A DNA stretch of 48,424 bases from an uncultured Verrucomicrobiota bacterium. GTDB taxonomy: Bacteria; Verrucomicrobiota; Kiritimatiellia; RFP12; UBA3636. Shown in pieces: positions 8,980 through 18,600 of the stretch (positions are counted from its first letter, which is position 1; every line of letters starts with the position of its first letter). The translations under genes were made by a program, and so were the position numbers. The notes under the pieces are model-generated. The model had not been told where the DNA came from, searched no databases, and saw only the letters and a list, made by a program, of their open reading frames with translations. The stretch is from the NCBI GenBank assembly GCA_949295265.1, contig CASFKR010000002.1:1-48424 (forward strand), given 5' to 3'.

Positions 8980-9004
8980 ATTTTCCGCTACAGATGCGGA
9001 AAAT
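8980..9004. promoter_or_regulatory. Perfect inverted repeat between uxuA and leader A
   Basis: ATTTTCCGC and GCGGAAAAT form a perfect nine-base stem around a seven-base loop. It lies between the end of operon B and the operon A promoter. It could be a weak terminator for the upstream operon or an operator for the downstream one. A similar TTTTCCGCT...AGAGCGGA repeat lies at 35317-35339. Confidence 0.45.
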
Positions 9005-9171
9005 GAAGCCGCACGGAGGCGCGGCAGAACCGCCTGCAGCCGGAAAAAGACGCAGAGGCAAAACCGCGCGAGCGAGCCGCACGGAGCGAAACCAAAACAG
9101 GACGAACACGATGGACAGGACGTCCCGTTCTTGCGCCACGCCACTGCCACCGTGGCGGGAGGAGCGCCTGT

Positions 9172-10221
9172 TTACGCGGAGGGCTCTGTGCCCTTCAAGA
9201 GGGCCCTCAGATAGCCGTTTGCAAAAAGCCGCCCCATCGTGCCATAGCCGGGAACAAAATCCGTTGACAGCAGGCGGTCCCCTTCCATTTCCGGCACATG
9301 GTCGCAACGGACCGGAACGTCGAGCCCAAGCGACCGGCAGGTTCGCATCAGCGCAAACGGGTCTGTCGTTCCCTGATCATGGAAGAGCTCGGTGAAATCC
9401 GTCTTGTCGCCCGCGACGTCGCGGACGTGGATGAAAGCGATGCGCGTGCCGAAGTGCCGCGCCGTTTCAAAGAGGTCCGCCCCCATCAACTTGAAGTTCG
9501 CCTGGCAGAACGTCACCGCATTCGAGGCGCACGGATCAAGTGCATAGGCGCGGTCAAAGTCCGCGACGGTCTCAAAAATCCGGGCATATCCGCCGAGCGC
9601 GGGCAGGCAGGGATCGTCCGGATGCAGCGCCATGCGCACGCCGAGGCGCGATGCCGTCGGCAACACGGCATTGAGGAAGCACGCGTAATTCGCCCAGACC
9701 TGTTCCTTCGTCAGGCGGAGGGATTGCGCAGACGAACCGGTTTTGGTGTATGCGGCGTCGGATTCCGCCTTGCTGAAATACGGGGCAAGGGCGCCGCCGC
9801 GGATGGAGCGCACGCCTGTGCGGGACCAGCCGGGTCCGACCATGAAATTGTAGCAAAGCAGCCGGATGTCGAGCCGGGCCATCGACTCGAGAAGCTCCCG
9901 GTAGTGCGCGAAGGCGGCTTCGCGCATTTCTTCCGCCGGGCGGGCCGTTCCGTCCGCCTCGCCGTACCGGCCGCCGGGGTCATCCGATGCGCCGTACGCC
10001 TTGACGGGCGTCATGTCGAAGGGATCGCCTTCGAGGCCGACGACCCTCAGCCCCGCCGCCTTCAGCCCCGCAACGATTTTCGACAGCGTCGGAAACCGCC
10101 ACGGATCGGGAAGCCCCGTCACGGCCGGATTGACCTTGATGACGACGGAATCGATGCCCATCTGGAGGCAGAGCGTCCAAAGGGGATGCCTGACGGGCGG
10201 TACAAATTCAACCAGTTGCAT
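9172..10221 (-). CDS. uxuA: Mannonate dehydratase
   Basis: 349 residues, the usual size of the short UxuA branch. The family converts D-mannonate to 2-keto-3-deoxygluconate in hexuronate catabolism, in the cytoplasm. MALHPDDPC near residue 198 is the family signature (ALHPDDPP). FIHVRDVAG near 263 and RCDHVPEMEGD supply the other metal-binding positions of this TIM barrel. No signal peptide is present, as expected. AAAGG lies about nine bases before the ATG. It is the last gene of operon B, 68 bases after the SGNH esterase, and links the glycan hydrolases to glucuronate-type sugars. No glucuronate isomerase, mannonate oxidoreductase or KDG kinase is present in the window. Confidence 0.85.
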   Translation of the reverse strand: MQLVEFVPPVRHPLWTLCLQMGIDSVVIKVNPAVTGLPDPWRFPTLSKIVAGLKAAGLRVVGLEGDPFDMTPVKAYGASDDPGGRYGEADGTARPAEEMREAAFAHYRELLESMARLDIRLLCYNFMVGPGWSRTGVRSIRGGALAPYFSKAESDAAYTKTGSSAQSLRLTKEQVWANYACFLNAVLPTASRLGVRMALHPDDPCLPALGGYARIFETVADFDRAYALDPCASNAVTFCQANFKLMGADLFETARHFGTRIAFIHVRDVAGDKTDFTELFHDQGTTDPFALMRTCRSLGLDVPVRCDHVPEMEGDRLLSTDFVPGYGTMGRLFANGYLRALLKGTEPSA

Positions 10222-10289
10222 ATGTGGAGCCTTTTCTTCTCCGCCGCCTCACGCCGCGCGGAAACGCCGCTGCGGAATGCAGCCGGCAT

Positions 10290-11579
10290 TCACTGACCGC
10301 GCGCGTGGTCGAGGGCTTCCAGTGCGGCATCCGAGGCTTGAGAGTCGGCCGGGAACGCCGCATCGGCGGTCGAAACCGGCACCAGCGTCGCCGTGCAGAT
10401 GGAGCCGATGCGGAATTCGCCCTTCGGATCGCCCGACGGCACGGGATCGATGGCGAAGGTATGCGTGCGGCTCACGCCGTCCTGCCAGCCGTCGAGCAGG
10501 ATTCTGCGCCAGATGAAGAGGCGGCCCGGTCCCGCATTGTGACGCCCCTGGAAGGTCGTCACCTGCTTTCCGTCCGCCCGGATTTCGACCATGACCCCGC
10601 GCTCATCCGCCTCGCCGAAGATGCCGAAGAAATTCCCCGGAGCCGTCACCTCGAGCGGCGCGCGCGCCGCGCCCGAAAAGATTGCGACGTCATCCATCCA
10701 GCGCGAGGAAAGTCCGTCGTACCAGAGCGATGTGCGGTAGGTAAGGCCCCGCGCCCAGCCCGCCGGGAGCGGCGTCTCCGCCGGGTTGAACCGCCGCACG
10801 TCCCGCACCGTGCCGAAGACGGGCTGCGGCGGCACGCGGCAGACCGCGCCCTCGCGCACGCCGCGCTCGAATCCCGCAATGCCCGCATCCGCGAACATCC
10901 GGTACCCGGCGTCGACGGGATGCGCGCCGTCAATGGGCCAGAGCGAATCGGCGGGCACCTCGCCCGCATGGACGCGTTTCCACAGCGGCGTTTCATAGAC
11001 ATCGCCGACCGGCGTGCCGTAGGCCTCGGCGAGCCGGCGGTAGAGATCGCTGCGCGGATGCAACTGCGACGGCTCGGCGCCGGGCAGCGACCATTCGCGG
11101 AACGTGAAGATCATCTGCTGGACAGGGATGCCGCGCCCGATCAGTTCGCGCAGAATGTACTCGTAACAGCACGTGTTCGCGACATCCGTATTTTCGCCGC
11201 CGTCGTTGCAGGAGAAATCGAGAAAGACGAAGTCGGGGCGTTTCGCGAGGACATCCCGCTCCAGGCGGAACATACCGAGATTCGAGCCCGTTCCCCCGAT
11301 GGCGGCGTCGACGAAGGTGAAATGCGCATCCGGATACCGCGCGGTCAGATAGTCCGCCATCAGTCCGCGAAAGCCCGTCACGTTCGGTTCGCTCGCGTTC
11401 GCGCTCCATGTGAGCGACCCGCCGAAGAAAACGACCGTGAGGCGCTCCCCTGCCCGCGCCCGCGCATCGAACGATGCGACCGACGCCTCGCGGACCTCCG
11501 GCGGCCCGGCCTCCGCAAACCCGTTGACCGCGGCGCACGCGATGCCCGCCGTTCCCAAGAACAATGCGACTTTCTTCAT
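10290..11579 (-). CDS. Secreted SGNH/GDSL esterase
   Basis: 429 residues with a signal peptide. Block I is GGSLTW near residue 51 (catalytic Ser). Block II glycine is in AIGGTGSN, block III Asn in FSCNDGGEN near 124, and block V Asp-His in DGAHPVD near 220. These define the SGNH hydrolase fold, in which deacetylases of xylan and other polysaccharides are common. About 180 C-terminal residues form a beta-rich domain of unknown role. GAGG lies ten bases before the ATG. It sits in operon B, 19 bases after the preceding gene, next to a second esterase, so O-acetylated glycans are a likely target. Confidence 0.8.
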   Translation of the reverse strand: MKKVALFLGTAGIACAAVNGFAEAGPPEVREASVASFDARARAGERLTVVFFGGSLTWSANASEPNVTGFRGLMADYLTARYPDAHFTFVDAAIGGTGSNLGMFRLERDVLAKRPDFVFLDFSCNDGGENTDVANTCCYEYILRELIGRGIPVQQMIFTFREWSLPGAEPSQLHPRSDLYRRLAEAYGTPVGDVYETPLWKRVHAGEVPADSLWPIDGAHPVDAGYRMFADAGIAGFERGVREGAVCRVPPQPVFGTVRDVRRFNPAETPLPAGWARGLTYRTSLWYDGLSSRWMDDVAIFSGAARAPLEVTAPGNFFGIFGEADERGVMVEIRADGKQVTTFQGRHNAGPGRLFIWRRILLDGWQDGVSRTHTFAIDPVPSGDPKGEFRIGSICTATLVPVSTADAAFPADSQASDAALEALDHARGQ

Positions 11580-11598
11580 GATTTTTTATCCTCTTTCG

Positions 11599-13725
11599 TC
11601 AGATTTCGTCAGGGAATCCGCCGGCGTCCGCGCGGGCGTCCGCCGTGAGCCGGATGAGCAGCGTGCTGCCGCTCGGCCGCAACGCCGTCCAGGGGACGAA
11701 GGCGTCCGGCAGCGCCGCGCCGTCCAGTGTGCAGGATGCGGCGCAGGTGCCGCGCCCCTCCAGTACGACGTCGAGCGTCGTCCCGCGCACGGAAAGCCCG
11801 CGCACGGCGAACGGACGCCCGTCGTTCATCGGCCGGAAGCGCAAGCCCCCGGTCTCCACACGGAGTCCCAGCCAGAGGTCCAGCGCATCCGCCAGCCATC
11901 CTTTGGCCGCAAAAAACTGCTTGTTGCCGAGTTCGTCCGAGCCGTCTTCCGGATCGGCGTTGACGACATCCGCCGTCTGCCCCTCCGGATAGGTCAGGAC
12001 GCGGGCATGGCGCGCGACAATGTGCCGGAAATCGTCCAGCGCGTCCAGGCACCCCGCCGCATTCTGGAGGTTCCAATACGTGCGGTCGGCCACCGGATAA
12101 TACGACCCGAGCTGGTTGCCGTCGGCGCAGAAGGCGGGCGTTCCCCAGCCGAACATGGCCAGACGGTCGCCCAGGAAGAACGCCTTCTTCGCGTAGGCCG
12201 CGCAGGCGGCAGCGTCGTCCGGCAGCAGTCCGCGCGCAAAGGATGAGACGTGGAACAGCCCGTACAGCGGGTAGTGCGCACGCCGCGCCCGCGCCGCGGC
12301 GTCCCACGAATCGGACCACCAGCCTTCAGACGGATCCCAGAACGTCCGAACGAGCGTCCGCCCGACCGCCTCGGCGTCCGCCGCGCCTTCTCCCGACAGA
12401 GCGGTCCACGCGCACAGTCCCTGCCAATAGACGGATGCGTTGATCAGCGCGAAGTCCCCGGGCGTCTGCCCGACGGCATACGGGTTGTCGGGGAAGTAGC
12501 CGATGCCGCGCGGCAGGCCGCCGGACGCTCCGGCCGATGCCTTTGCGCGCTCAACCAGCGTGCGGGCAAACGGCAGGCATTCGGCCTTGAAAGCCTCGTC
12601 CCCGGTTGCGGCGACATACTCGTTCAGAAGAATGACCCAGTAGAGCTGGACGGCGGGGGGCAGCGTCAGCGCTCCGCCGGGTGCAGCCGTGCCGCACCCC
12701 GCGAACCGGAAATCCGTTTGATAGGCGTGCAGAATGCCCTGTTGCGGATCGGCGGCGTCGCGATGGAAGGAGAGCATGCGCCTGACCTCCGCAGCCCGTC
12801 CGCAGAGGACCAGTGCACCGGCGTGAACCAGCGCGTCCCAGCCCCACACCCAGTACGTGGGCGATGCGCGAAAGGCGCCGCAGCCGTCCACTTCGTGCGC
12901 CGCGCTCATCGGCGCCACGAAGCCGAGCCAGCCGTCGGCGAGGTCTTCGCCCGTCTCGAAACGGGCATCGTGCGCATGATGCGCCGCAAACGCGGAAAAG
13001 ACGCGGTCGACCCGCGCGGTGCAGAGCACTTCGTCCGGTGCCCGGTCGAACACCCACCAGAAAAGGAACGTCTCCGCCGGTTCGGCCGTGACAAGGTCGA
13101 AGCGGAAATCCGGCACACCGCCGTTCTTCGGCCAGGCGAGCGGCTGCGGCGGCCGGTCGTTCAACGGCAGAACGAGAGGGCACGCGGCCCCGGCTTCCAT
13201 CGTGACGTGCGAGGACCCTTTCCGCCAGTCCGCGACGAGCGCGTTCTTCGCGGCGTCCACCCGCCAGCGCAAACCGTCCGACAAACCCGCGCTCATGAAG
13301 GTGACGCGCGCCTTCACGGACCGCCCCTGCGGATTCGAGAGCACCGTGATCCGGCGGAATGCGGCGTTCCGGTCCAGCACGAACTCGTGCCGCAGCCGGA
13401 CGCCGTCCAGCACGCATTCGCTCCGGTAGCCGAACGGATAGTGAACCGTGTCCGTAAACGGCAGGCGATACGGCTTTCCGTCGATCAGGACGGACGGCGT
13501 AAACTGACGCATCCACACGCAGTTCTCGGCGGCGCTTGAAAAGAACCGCTGCTGCTGAAACGGCTGCGCCCCCACGTAATTGAGTTCGAACAGCCCGGCG
13601 ATGTCGCCGACCTTCGCCGAGATGCGTCCGGACTGGTAGAAGTTCCGGCGCACACCGAACCCCTCCCGTGCAAACGGAAGCCCTTCCTCCGTAAATCCGT
13701 CAATCGCGGTGCTTGCACTTCCCAT
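11599..13725 (-). CDS. (alpha/alpha)6-barrel glycoside hydrolase, MGH1/GH63-like
   Basis: 708 residues, predicted cytoplasmic. An N-terminal beta-sandwich (about 1-260) precedes a helical barrel. SPTYWVWGWDALVHAG near residue 295 resembles the substrate-binding segment of GH63, GH37 and MGH1-like enzymes, and GNQLGSYYPVADRTYWNLQNAA lies further on. A short C-terminal beta domain closes the protein. The start at 13725 has AGAGG six bases upstream, leaving 13 bases after the esterase stop. An alternative start at 13746 would overlap that stop by eight bases. The exact family and sugar are not clear; GH78-type or GH15-type relatives are possible. Confidence 0.6.
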   Translation of the reverse strand: MGSASTAIDGFTEEGLPFAREGFGVRRNFYQSGRISAKVGDIAGLFELNYVGAQPFQQQRFFSSAAENCVWMRQFTPSVLIDGKPYRLPFTDTVHYPFGYRSECVLDGVRLRHEFVLDRNAAFRRITVLSNPQGRSVKARVTFMSAGLSDGLRWRVDAAKNALVADWRKGSSHVTMEAGAACPLVLPLNDRPPQPLAWPKNGGVPDFRFDLVTAEPAETFLFWWVFDRAPDEVLCTARVDRVFSAFAAHHAHDARFETGEDLADGWLGFVAPMSAAHEVDGCGAFRASPTYWVWGWDALVHAGALVLCGRAAEVRRMLSFHRDAADPQQGILHAYQTDFRFAGCGTAAPGGALTLPPAVQLYWVILLNEYVAATGDEAFKAECLPFARTLVERAKASAGASGGLPRGIGYFPDNPYAVGQTPGDFALINASVYWQGLCAWTALSGEGAADAEAVGRTLVRTFWDPSEGWWSDSWDAAARARRAHYPLYGLFHVSSFARGLLPDDAAACAAYAKKAFFLGDRLAMFGWGTPAFCADGNQLGSYYPVADRTYWNLQNAAGCLDALDDFRHIVARHARVLTYPEGQTADVVNADPEDGSDELGNKQFFAAKGWLADALDLWLGLRVETGGLRFRPMNDGRPFAVRGLSVRGTTLDVVLEGRGTCAASCTLDGAALPDAFVPWTALRPSGSTLLIRLTADARADAGGFPDEI

Positions 13726-13738
13726 GGAACGCCTCTTT

Positions 13739-15676
13739 TCATTCATCTCCGGAACAGGTGCGGAACGGCACGGCCGGAAGACCCGTGCCGTCGAAGAGAA
13801 CGGCTTCCGGATTCGGATAATTCTGCCACAGATAGCGCACGTCCTCAATCTCGAACGGGGCCGTCAGCGTCACGCATCCGTCCCGGACTTCGGCCGCGAC
13901 GGGGGTCCACGCGCCGCCCTTCGCGCGCGCCTCGAAGCCCGTCAGCACGCCGCCCTTCACCAGCAGCTGCGCCGACGACGGCTTGTAGACGACCGTCGCC
14001 GTCCGCCCGGCGCGCACGAGCTCCCGGAACTGCGGTCCGTCCGCGACCACATCACGGCACCCGTACGTTTTGCGCAGCGCCTGCAGCGCCAGGCGGCGGC
14101 CCTGCTCGCGCTTGTTTTGCGGATGAATATTCCGGTCTTCCCCGATGTCGATGGAACACGCCATGCCCGTGTGGGGAACCTGTTCCGCCGTCAGGCGCTG
14201 CGCCTCGCGGACTTCGCAGAATCCGTTTTCCCCGTTGCGCGCCCGCGCATGGTTCGCCAGCTGCATGAAGTAAAACGGCAGATCCGGCCGCTTCCAGCCC
14301 TCGCGCAGAAGGCCGATGAACCGCTTGTGATCGGCCAGGTAGTCGGCAGCCGGACGGCGCGAATCCGCCTCGCCCTGATAGAAGAGCACGCCCCGGACCG
14401 GCATCTTGAAGAACGGGTGGATGCGCGCGCCCCAGCTGCCGCCCTGCGTGGGACCTGGCTTCGGAATGGCGAGTTTCTCGCACGTCCAGGCATCGCCCGC
14501 GAGCGGAATGGCCGCCTCCGGAGAGCCGTCCGGGGAGAGCGACAGCTTCCCGTAGAGGCCGCTCCACCACGACAGGCGGTCGTTGCAGCCAAGAAAAACG
14601 GCGACCGTATTCGTCCCCGGCCGCACATCGGCGGCTCGGACAGTGAAGCGGTTCGCCGCCTGAGGATTGGTACCCGGGATCGGCGCGTCCCACGTCTTCA
14701 CACGTCCGACGCAGACGCCGTTGAAGAAAGCGACCGTCGGAAGGATTGTCGAGCCGAGATGCAGCGCCAGATTCCGGCCCGCCCAGGCGTCGGGAATCTC
14801 CACCGTCCGGCGGAACAGGGCAATCCCCGAAAAATCCTTGAGGACGGTATGTTCCAGCCCCTTTTTATCCGGCAGCGAAACCCGTTCGACGGCACCCGTC
14901 GGCCCGGCGGCTGCCCATGCGCCCAGCCGCGCCTCGTCCCCGAACAGCGTCCGGCACCGGCTCCGCAGCCGATCCTCCTCCGCAAAGCCGCGGACCGCTT
15001 CCGCGAGCGCTTCCCGCGAGGCTTTGAGCCGGGCTTCGTGCGGCGGCTGCGCGGGCGGCAGGAAATGGGAAATCGGCGGGCCGGGCCAGCCCGAGCCAAT
15101 CAGACCGATCGGGACGTCGCCGAGCCGTTCGCGCAGCGTCCGCGCGAAATGATAGGCGCACGCGCTGAAGTTCCGCGCGGTTTCGGGCGTACAGCGGCTC
15201 CAGCCGCGGACGTAAGGCACCTCCTCCAGTTCTTCGAGGGCGCCCGTGAGCGCGACGTCCAGAAGGCGGATGTCCGGGTGGTCGGCGGCGGCGAGTTCCC
15301 GTTCCGGCTCGCCCGACTGGCTCAGCGGCCAGAACATGTTGCTCTGCCCCGTGCAGAACCAGACGTCACCGACCATCACGTCGCGCAGCGTGTGCACGCT
15401 TGCGCCGTCCGTCACCGTAACCTCGTACGGGCCGCCCGCCTCCGCAGCCGGAAACGCCACATCCCACGTACCCGCCGCGGCAACCGCCGCCTGCCGCGTC
15501 TCGCCCCGGAACGTGACCGTTACGGTGCGGCCCGCATCCGCAAAACCCGAGAAACGGATCGGCTCGCCGCGCTGCAGCACCATGTGCGACCCATACATCC
15601 GGTTCAGACGCAGTTCGCCGGACGCCCCGCACACGAGGCCCAGCGCCGCCGCCAGAATCAGCGCAATCTTCTTCAC
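13739..15676 (-). CDS. Sialate-O-acetylesterase-like secreted esterase
   Basis: 645 residues, starting with GTG preceded by GGGGAG at good spacing. The signal peptide is IALILAAALGLVCGASG. MYGSHMVLQRGEP, then GQSNMFWPL near residue 112 (nucleophile Ser) and SIDIGEDRNIHPQNKREQG near 515 (the Asp/His region) are the hallmarks of the SIAE/SASA family, which removes O-acetyl groups from sialic acids or other acetylated sugars. A jelly-roll segment lies between about 270 and 400. Without a sialidase in the locus, a plant or microbial acetylated glycan is as likely as sialic acid. Confidence 0.8.
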   Translation of the reverse strand: MKKIALILAAALGLVCGASGELRLNRMYGSHMVLQRGEPIRFSGFADAGRTVTVTFRGETRQAAVAAAGTWDVAFPAAEAGGPYEVTVTDGASVHTLRDVMVGDVWFCTGQSNMFWPLSQSGEPERELAAADHPDIRLLDVALTGALEELEEVPYVRGWSRCTPETARNFSACAYHFARTLRERLGDVPIGLIGSGWPGPPISHFLPPAQPPHEARLKASREALAEAVRGFAEEDRLRSRCRTLFGDEARLGAWAAAGPTGAVERVSLPDKKGLEHTVLKDFSGIALFRRTVEIPDAWAGRNLALHLGSTILPTVAFFNGVCVGRVKTWDAPIPGTNPQAANRFTVRAADVRPGTNTVAVFLGCNDRLSWWSGLYGKLSLSPDGSPEAAIPLAGDAWTCEKLAIPKPGPTQGGSWGARIHPFFKMPVRGVLFYQGEADSRRPAADYLADHKRFIGLLREGWKRPDLPFYFMQLANHARARNGENGFCEVREAQRLTAEQVPHTGMACSIDIGEDRNIHPQNKREQGRRLALQALRKTYGCRDVVADGPQFRELVRAGRTATVVYKPSSAQLLVKGGVLTGFEARAKGGAWTPVAAEVRDGCVTLTAPFEIEDVRYLWQNYPNPEAVLFDGTGLPAVPFRTCSGDE

Positions 15677-15693
15677 GGGACGCTCCCCTTTCG

Positions 15694-18600
15694 TCAGAAT
15701 TGCAGGAGACGGACAAAATCGACGATGCCGTTCTGACCCGGAGCGGTGTTTCCGACGAGGATCAGTTCGTTCGCTTCGCCGAACCGGAGGAACGGCGTGA
15801 TGTCGAGCCAGGTGCGGTCGCCGAACCGGTGGTGATGACGCCGGATGTAGCGACCGTTCACGATCACGCCGACGAGGCGGTCTTTGCGGCTCGCAAAATC
15901 GATGCGCACACGCCGCCCCTTCCAATCCGCCGGCACGACGACCTGCCGCCGCAGCGCACAGGCGCTTTTATACTCGCCCGGCAGCGTCACGGGCGCCGCC
16001 CGCGAGCCGGTGAAGTCGGCCAGCGCCTCCCATGTGCCGCCCAGGTCGAGCGTCTGCGCCGGATGCGGACGGCAGTAGAGGTAGATCGGACCGAAGAACC
16101 CGCGTACGCGCGGATGCGCATCGCGTGAGAGGGTAAACGTGAGTTCGTGCGTCTCCCCCGCCTGAACCGGCAGGACGAGGCCGCACACGCCCCCGCGCAT
16201 CTCCCGGCGGATTTCCTTTCCGTCCAGGTGTATGGCCAGTGCGGCTTCCGTGAACTGGGAGGTGTAGAGCCCGACGGCCCACAGCTCGACGTCGCCGTCC
16301 GTCCAGTCCGCCGGTACGGTGAACGGGCGCGTCAGCACATCCTGCTCCGGTGCTTCGTCCAGCCCGACGATGCGCGGCGCAATCGACGCCGCACACCCGG
16401 CGCCGTCGCGCCAACCGCCGGTCAGCGGCAGCACGTCGGAAGGCGGCGCGGCGGCGGGAGCGGGCGGCGGCGCGGAGGCGGCCGCCCGGCGTTCGCCCGG
16501 TCCGCCCTGCCACCAGCCGAACTGATTCCGGACCCAGTGCCAGGCCGCGCGCTCGTCTTCGCCGCGCGGCGAAGTCCCCATCACGAAATCGTTCGCGTTG
16601 AAATGCCCGGAAAGCGCCATCGGCCGCCCGGTCAGGACATCCGTGATCTCGCGCGCCTTTCCATCCCGGAAACTCAGCGTGTAGTCGCTCGCGCCCTCGG
16701 TGTCGGCATACCAGACGTCGTAAAGCCCGTCGGTCGTGACGTAGTGCCGCGCGAACCGGCGGCCGCCCGTCATGGCAATGGGCTTTTCCTGCGCGCCCAG
16801 ATCCGTCAGCAATTCCCGGAGGACCGTGAACTGCCAGCCGCTGTGGATGTCGTGCGGACGAATGCCGAATGAAACGAAACGGCCCTTGCCGAGGCGGCGC
16901 ACGGTGACGGCGGGCGAGCCGTCGTCCCAGCGCCAGAGGACTTCGACGGACGGATCGAGCACGCGGTACCGCACGCCGTCCGCCCGCCCGTAGGCGGATT
17001 GGCGCGATGCGTCGCTCCCGTCCGTGCGCGTCACCCGTCCGAACGGGCCCTTGCAGACAATCTGCGGGCGGCCCTTGTCGTCCGGCTCCTGCGCGTAGAC
17101 GGAGAGCTGCGCCGGTTCGACGCCGGCGAGGTCTTTGAGCACCCAGCAATCGGGGACAAGCGGAGCATGGCGCCCCGACTGGAACATCGCGACGTAGGTG
17201 CCGCCCTCGCGCACGTACCGCTCGATGCCCGCGACCTGCGCTTCGTCCATGAGCGTATTGTTCGCATCGAGGAGGAAGCGGTAGTTCGCCGCATTGCCGT
17301 CCGCGAAGTCGCACGGCGTGACGGCATCCAGCTGGAAGCTGTTGCCGAGCGTTGCGGCGAAGCGCCACGTCATATACCCGGAAGGATAGGCGCTCGCGAT
17401 GTCCGTGCGCCAGGGGAAACCCATGACGTGGTTGACGCCCGAGTCGACGACCATGGCGATGTCGGTTGCGGGCGGCGTCATGCGGCCGAGCATCTTGAGC
17501 GCGGGCAGGCGCAGGTCGTATTCGGCGGCGATTTCGTCATCCCAGAACACGTTTCCGATGTGGATGAAGTAGTGGATGGCGTTCACGCCCTCGGACATGT
17601 AGAAATTCGTCATGCGCCGGAATCCCTCGCGCGACGAGGCGGGTCCGCCCGGTTCCAGCGAAAACGGCAGCCCTTTCGAGCGCATCAGCATCGGCAGCAG
17701 CTCCCACCAGAAGGCCGCCATGCCGCCCGTGTCGTGGAAGCGCGTACCGTACGCCGCCGCAATCTCCCGCAGCGGCGTCAGGTAGTGCATCGGGGCCATC
17801 GAGACGATGCCCTTGTCCGGCTCCACAGCGCGCAGGCGGTCGAGCCCCCGGCGCACAGCGCGGGCGCGAGACCATTCCTGCCAGCCGCAGAAATCGACCC
17901 AGCGCGCGTTCATCCCTTCGCCGAAATACGGATACGCCTTCGGCTCCTCGTGCGTGAGGTAGACCTTGTAGCAGCACTTGCCGTCGGGCAGCTCGAGTTC
18001 GATTTCATTCGCGCCGGGCCGCAGCACGTCCGTCACCTCGCGCACCATCCAGTGGACGCTGCCGTGCGGCACGCGACCCTCGAAGGTGGTATCGTTGACG
18101 CGCACACCGACGCGCGCAAACGCCGTCCGCGAGAGGTCCCACACGTACAGCCACGTGCGCTCGCCGGCAGCCGCGCGCGCAGGCAGGTCGAACGTCCGGC
18201 GGAAAACGGCGGGATCCTTCGGCAGAAAGGCGGCAAGCTGATGCCCCGGCATCTCGACGCGGCTCCAGGCCCCCGTTTCGGCGGCGAGCCGGTACTCCCA
18301 CGAACCCTTCAGGTCGGTCGCCCCGGGACCGAACCCCGCGAACGACGCAATCTCGGGCAGGTGCACATCGTCCCACGATTTCACCGTTTCGTCCCGCCAG
18401 CGCGCCGCGACGGCCGCCGCCGTCCCGTACCGTTCCTTCAGGTAGGTGCGGTAGGAGGCGTCGACGACCGGACCATACTCGATGAACGCCGTGAAATCGC
18501 CGTGGCTCAGTTCGCCGCACGGCTCGAGAAAATCGACGACGTTGGACGAGTTGTTCTCCCTGAGGCAGCGGGCGAGCGTGTCGAGAACGACGTCGCGCCC

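Larger units (their letters stand above)
8781..8990 (-). promoter_or_regulatory. Promoter, leader and first codons of operon A, duplicated before operon B
   Basis: Reading on the minus strand, the order is tandem half-sites (8970-8952), an A/T-rich tract, a weak -35 (8937-8932), a -10 TATGTT (8913-8908), a hairpin (8889-8872), an A-rich tract and the ATG at 8808. The same elements occur in the same order at 27667-27881. The transcript start would be near 8901, leaving a leader of about 93 bases without a ribosome-binding sequence. The positions come from comparing the two copies, which strengthens the call. The promoter boxes themselves are inferred. Confidence 0.7.
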
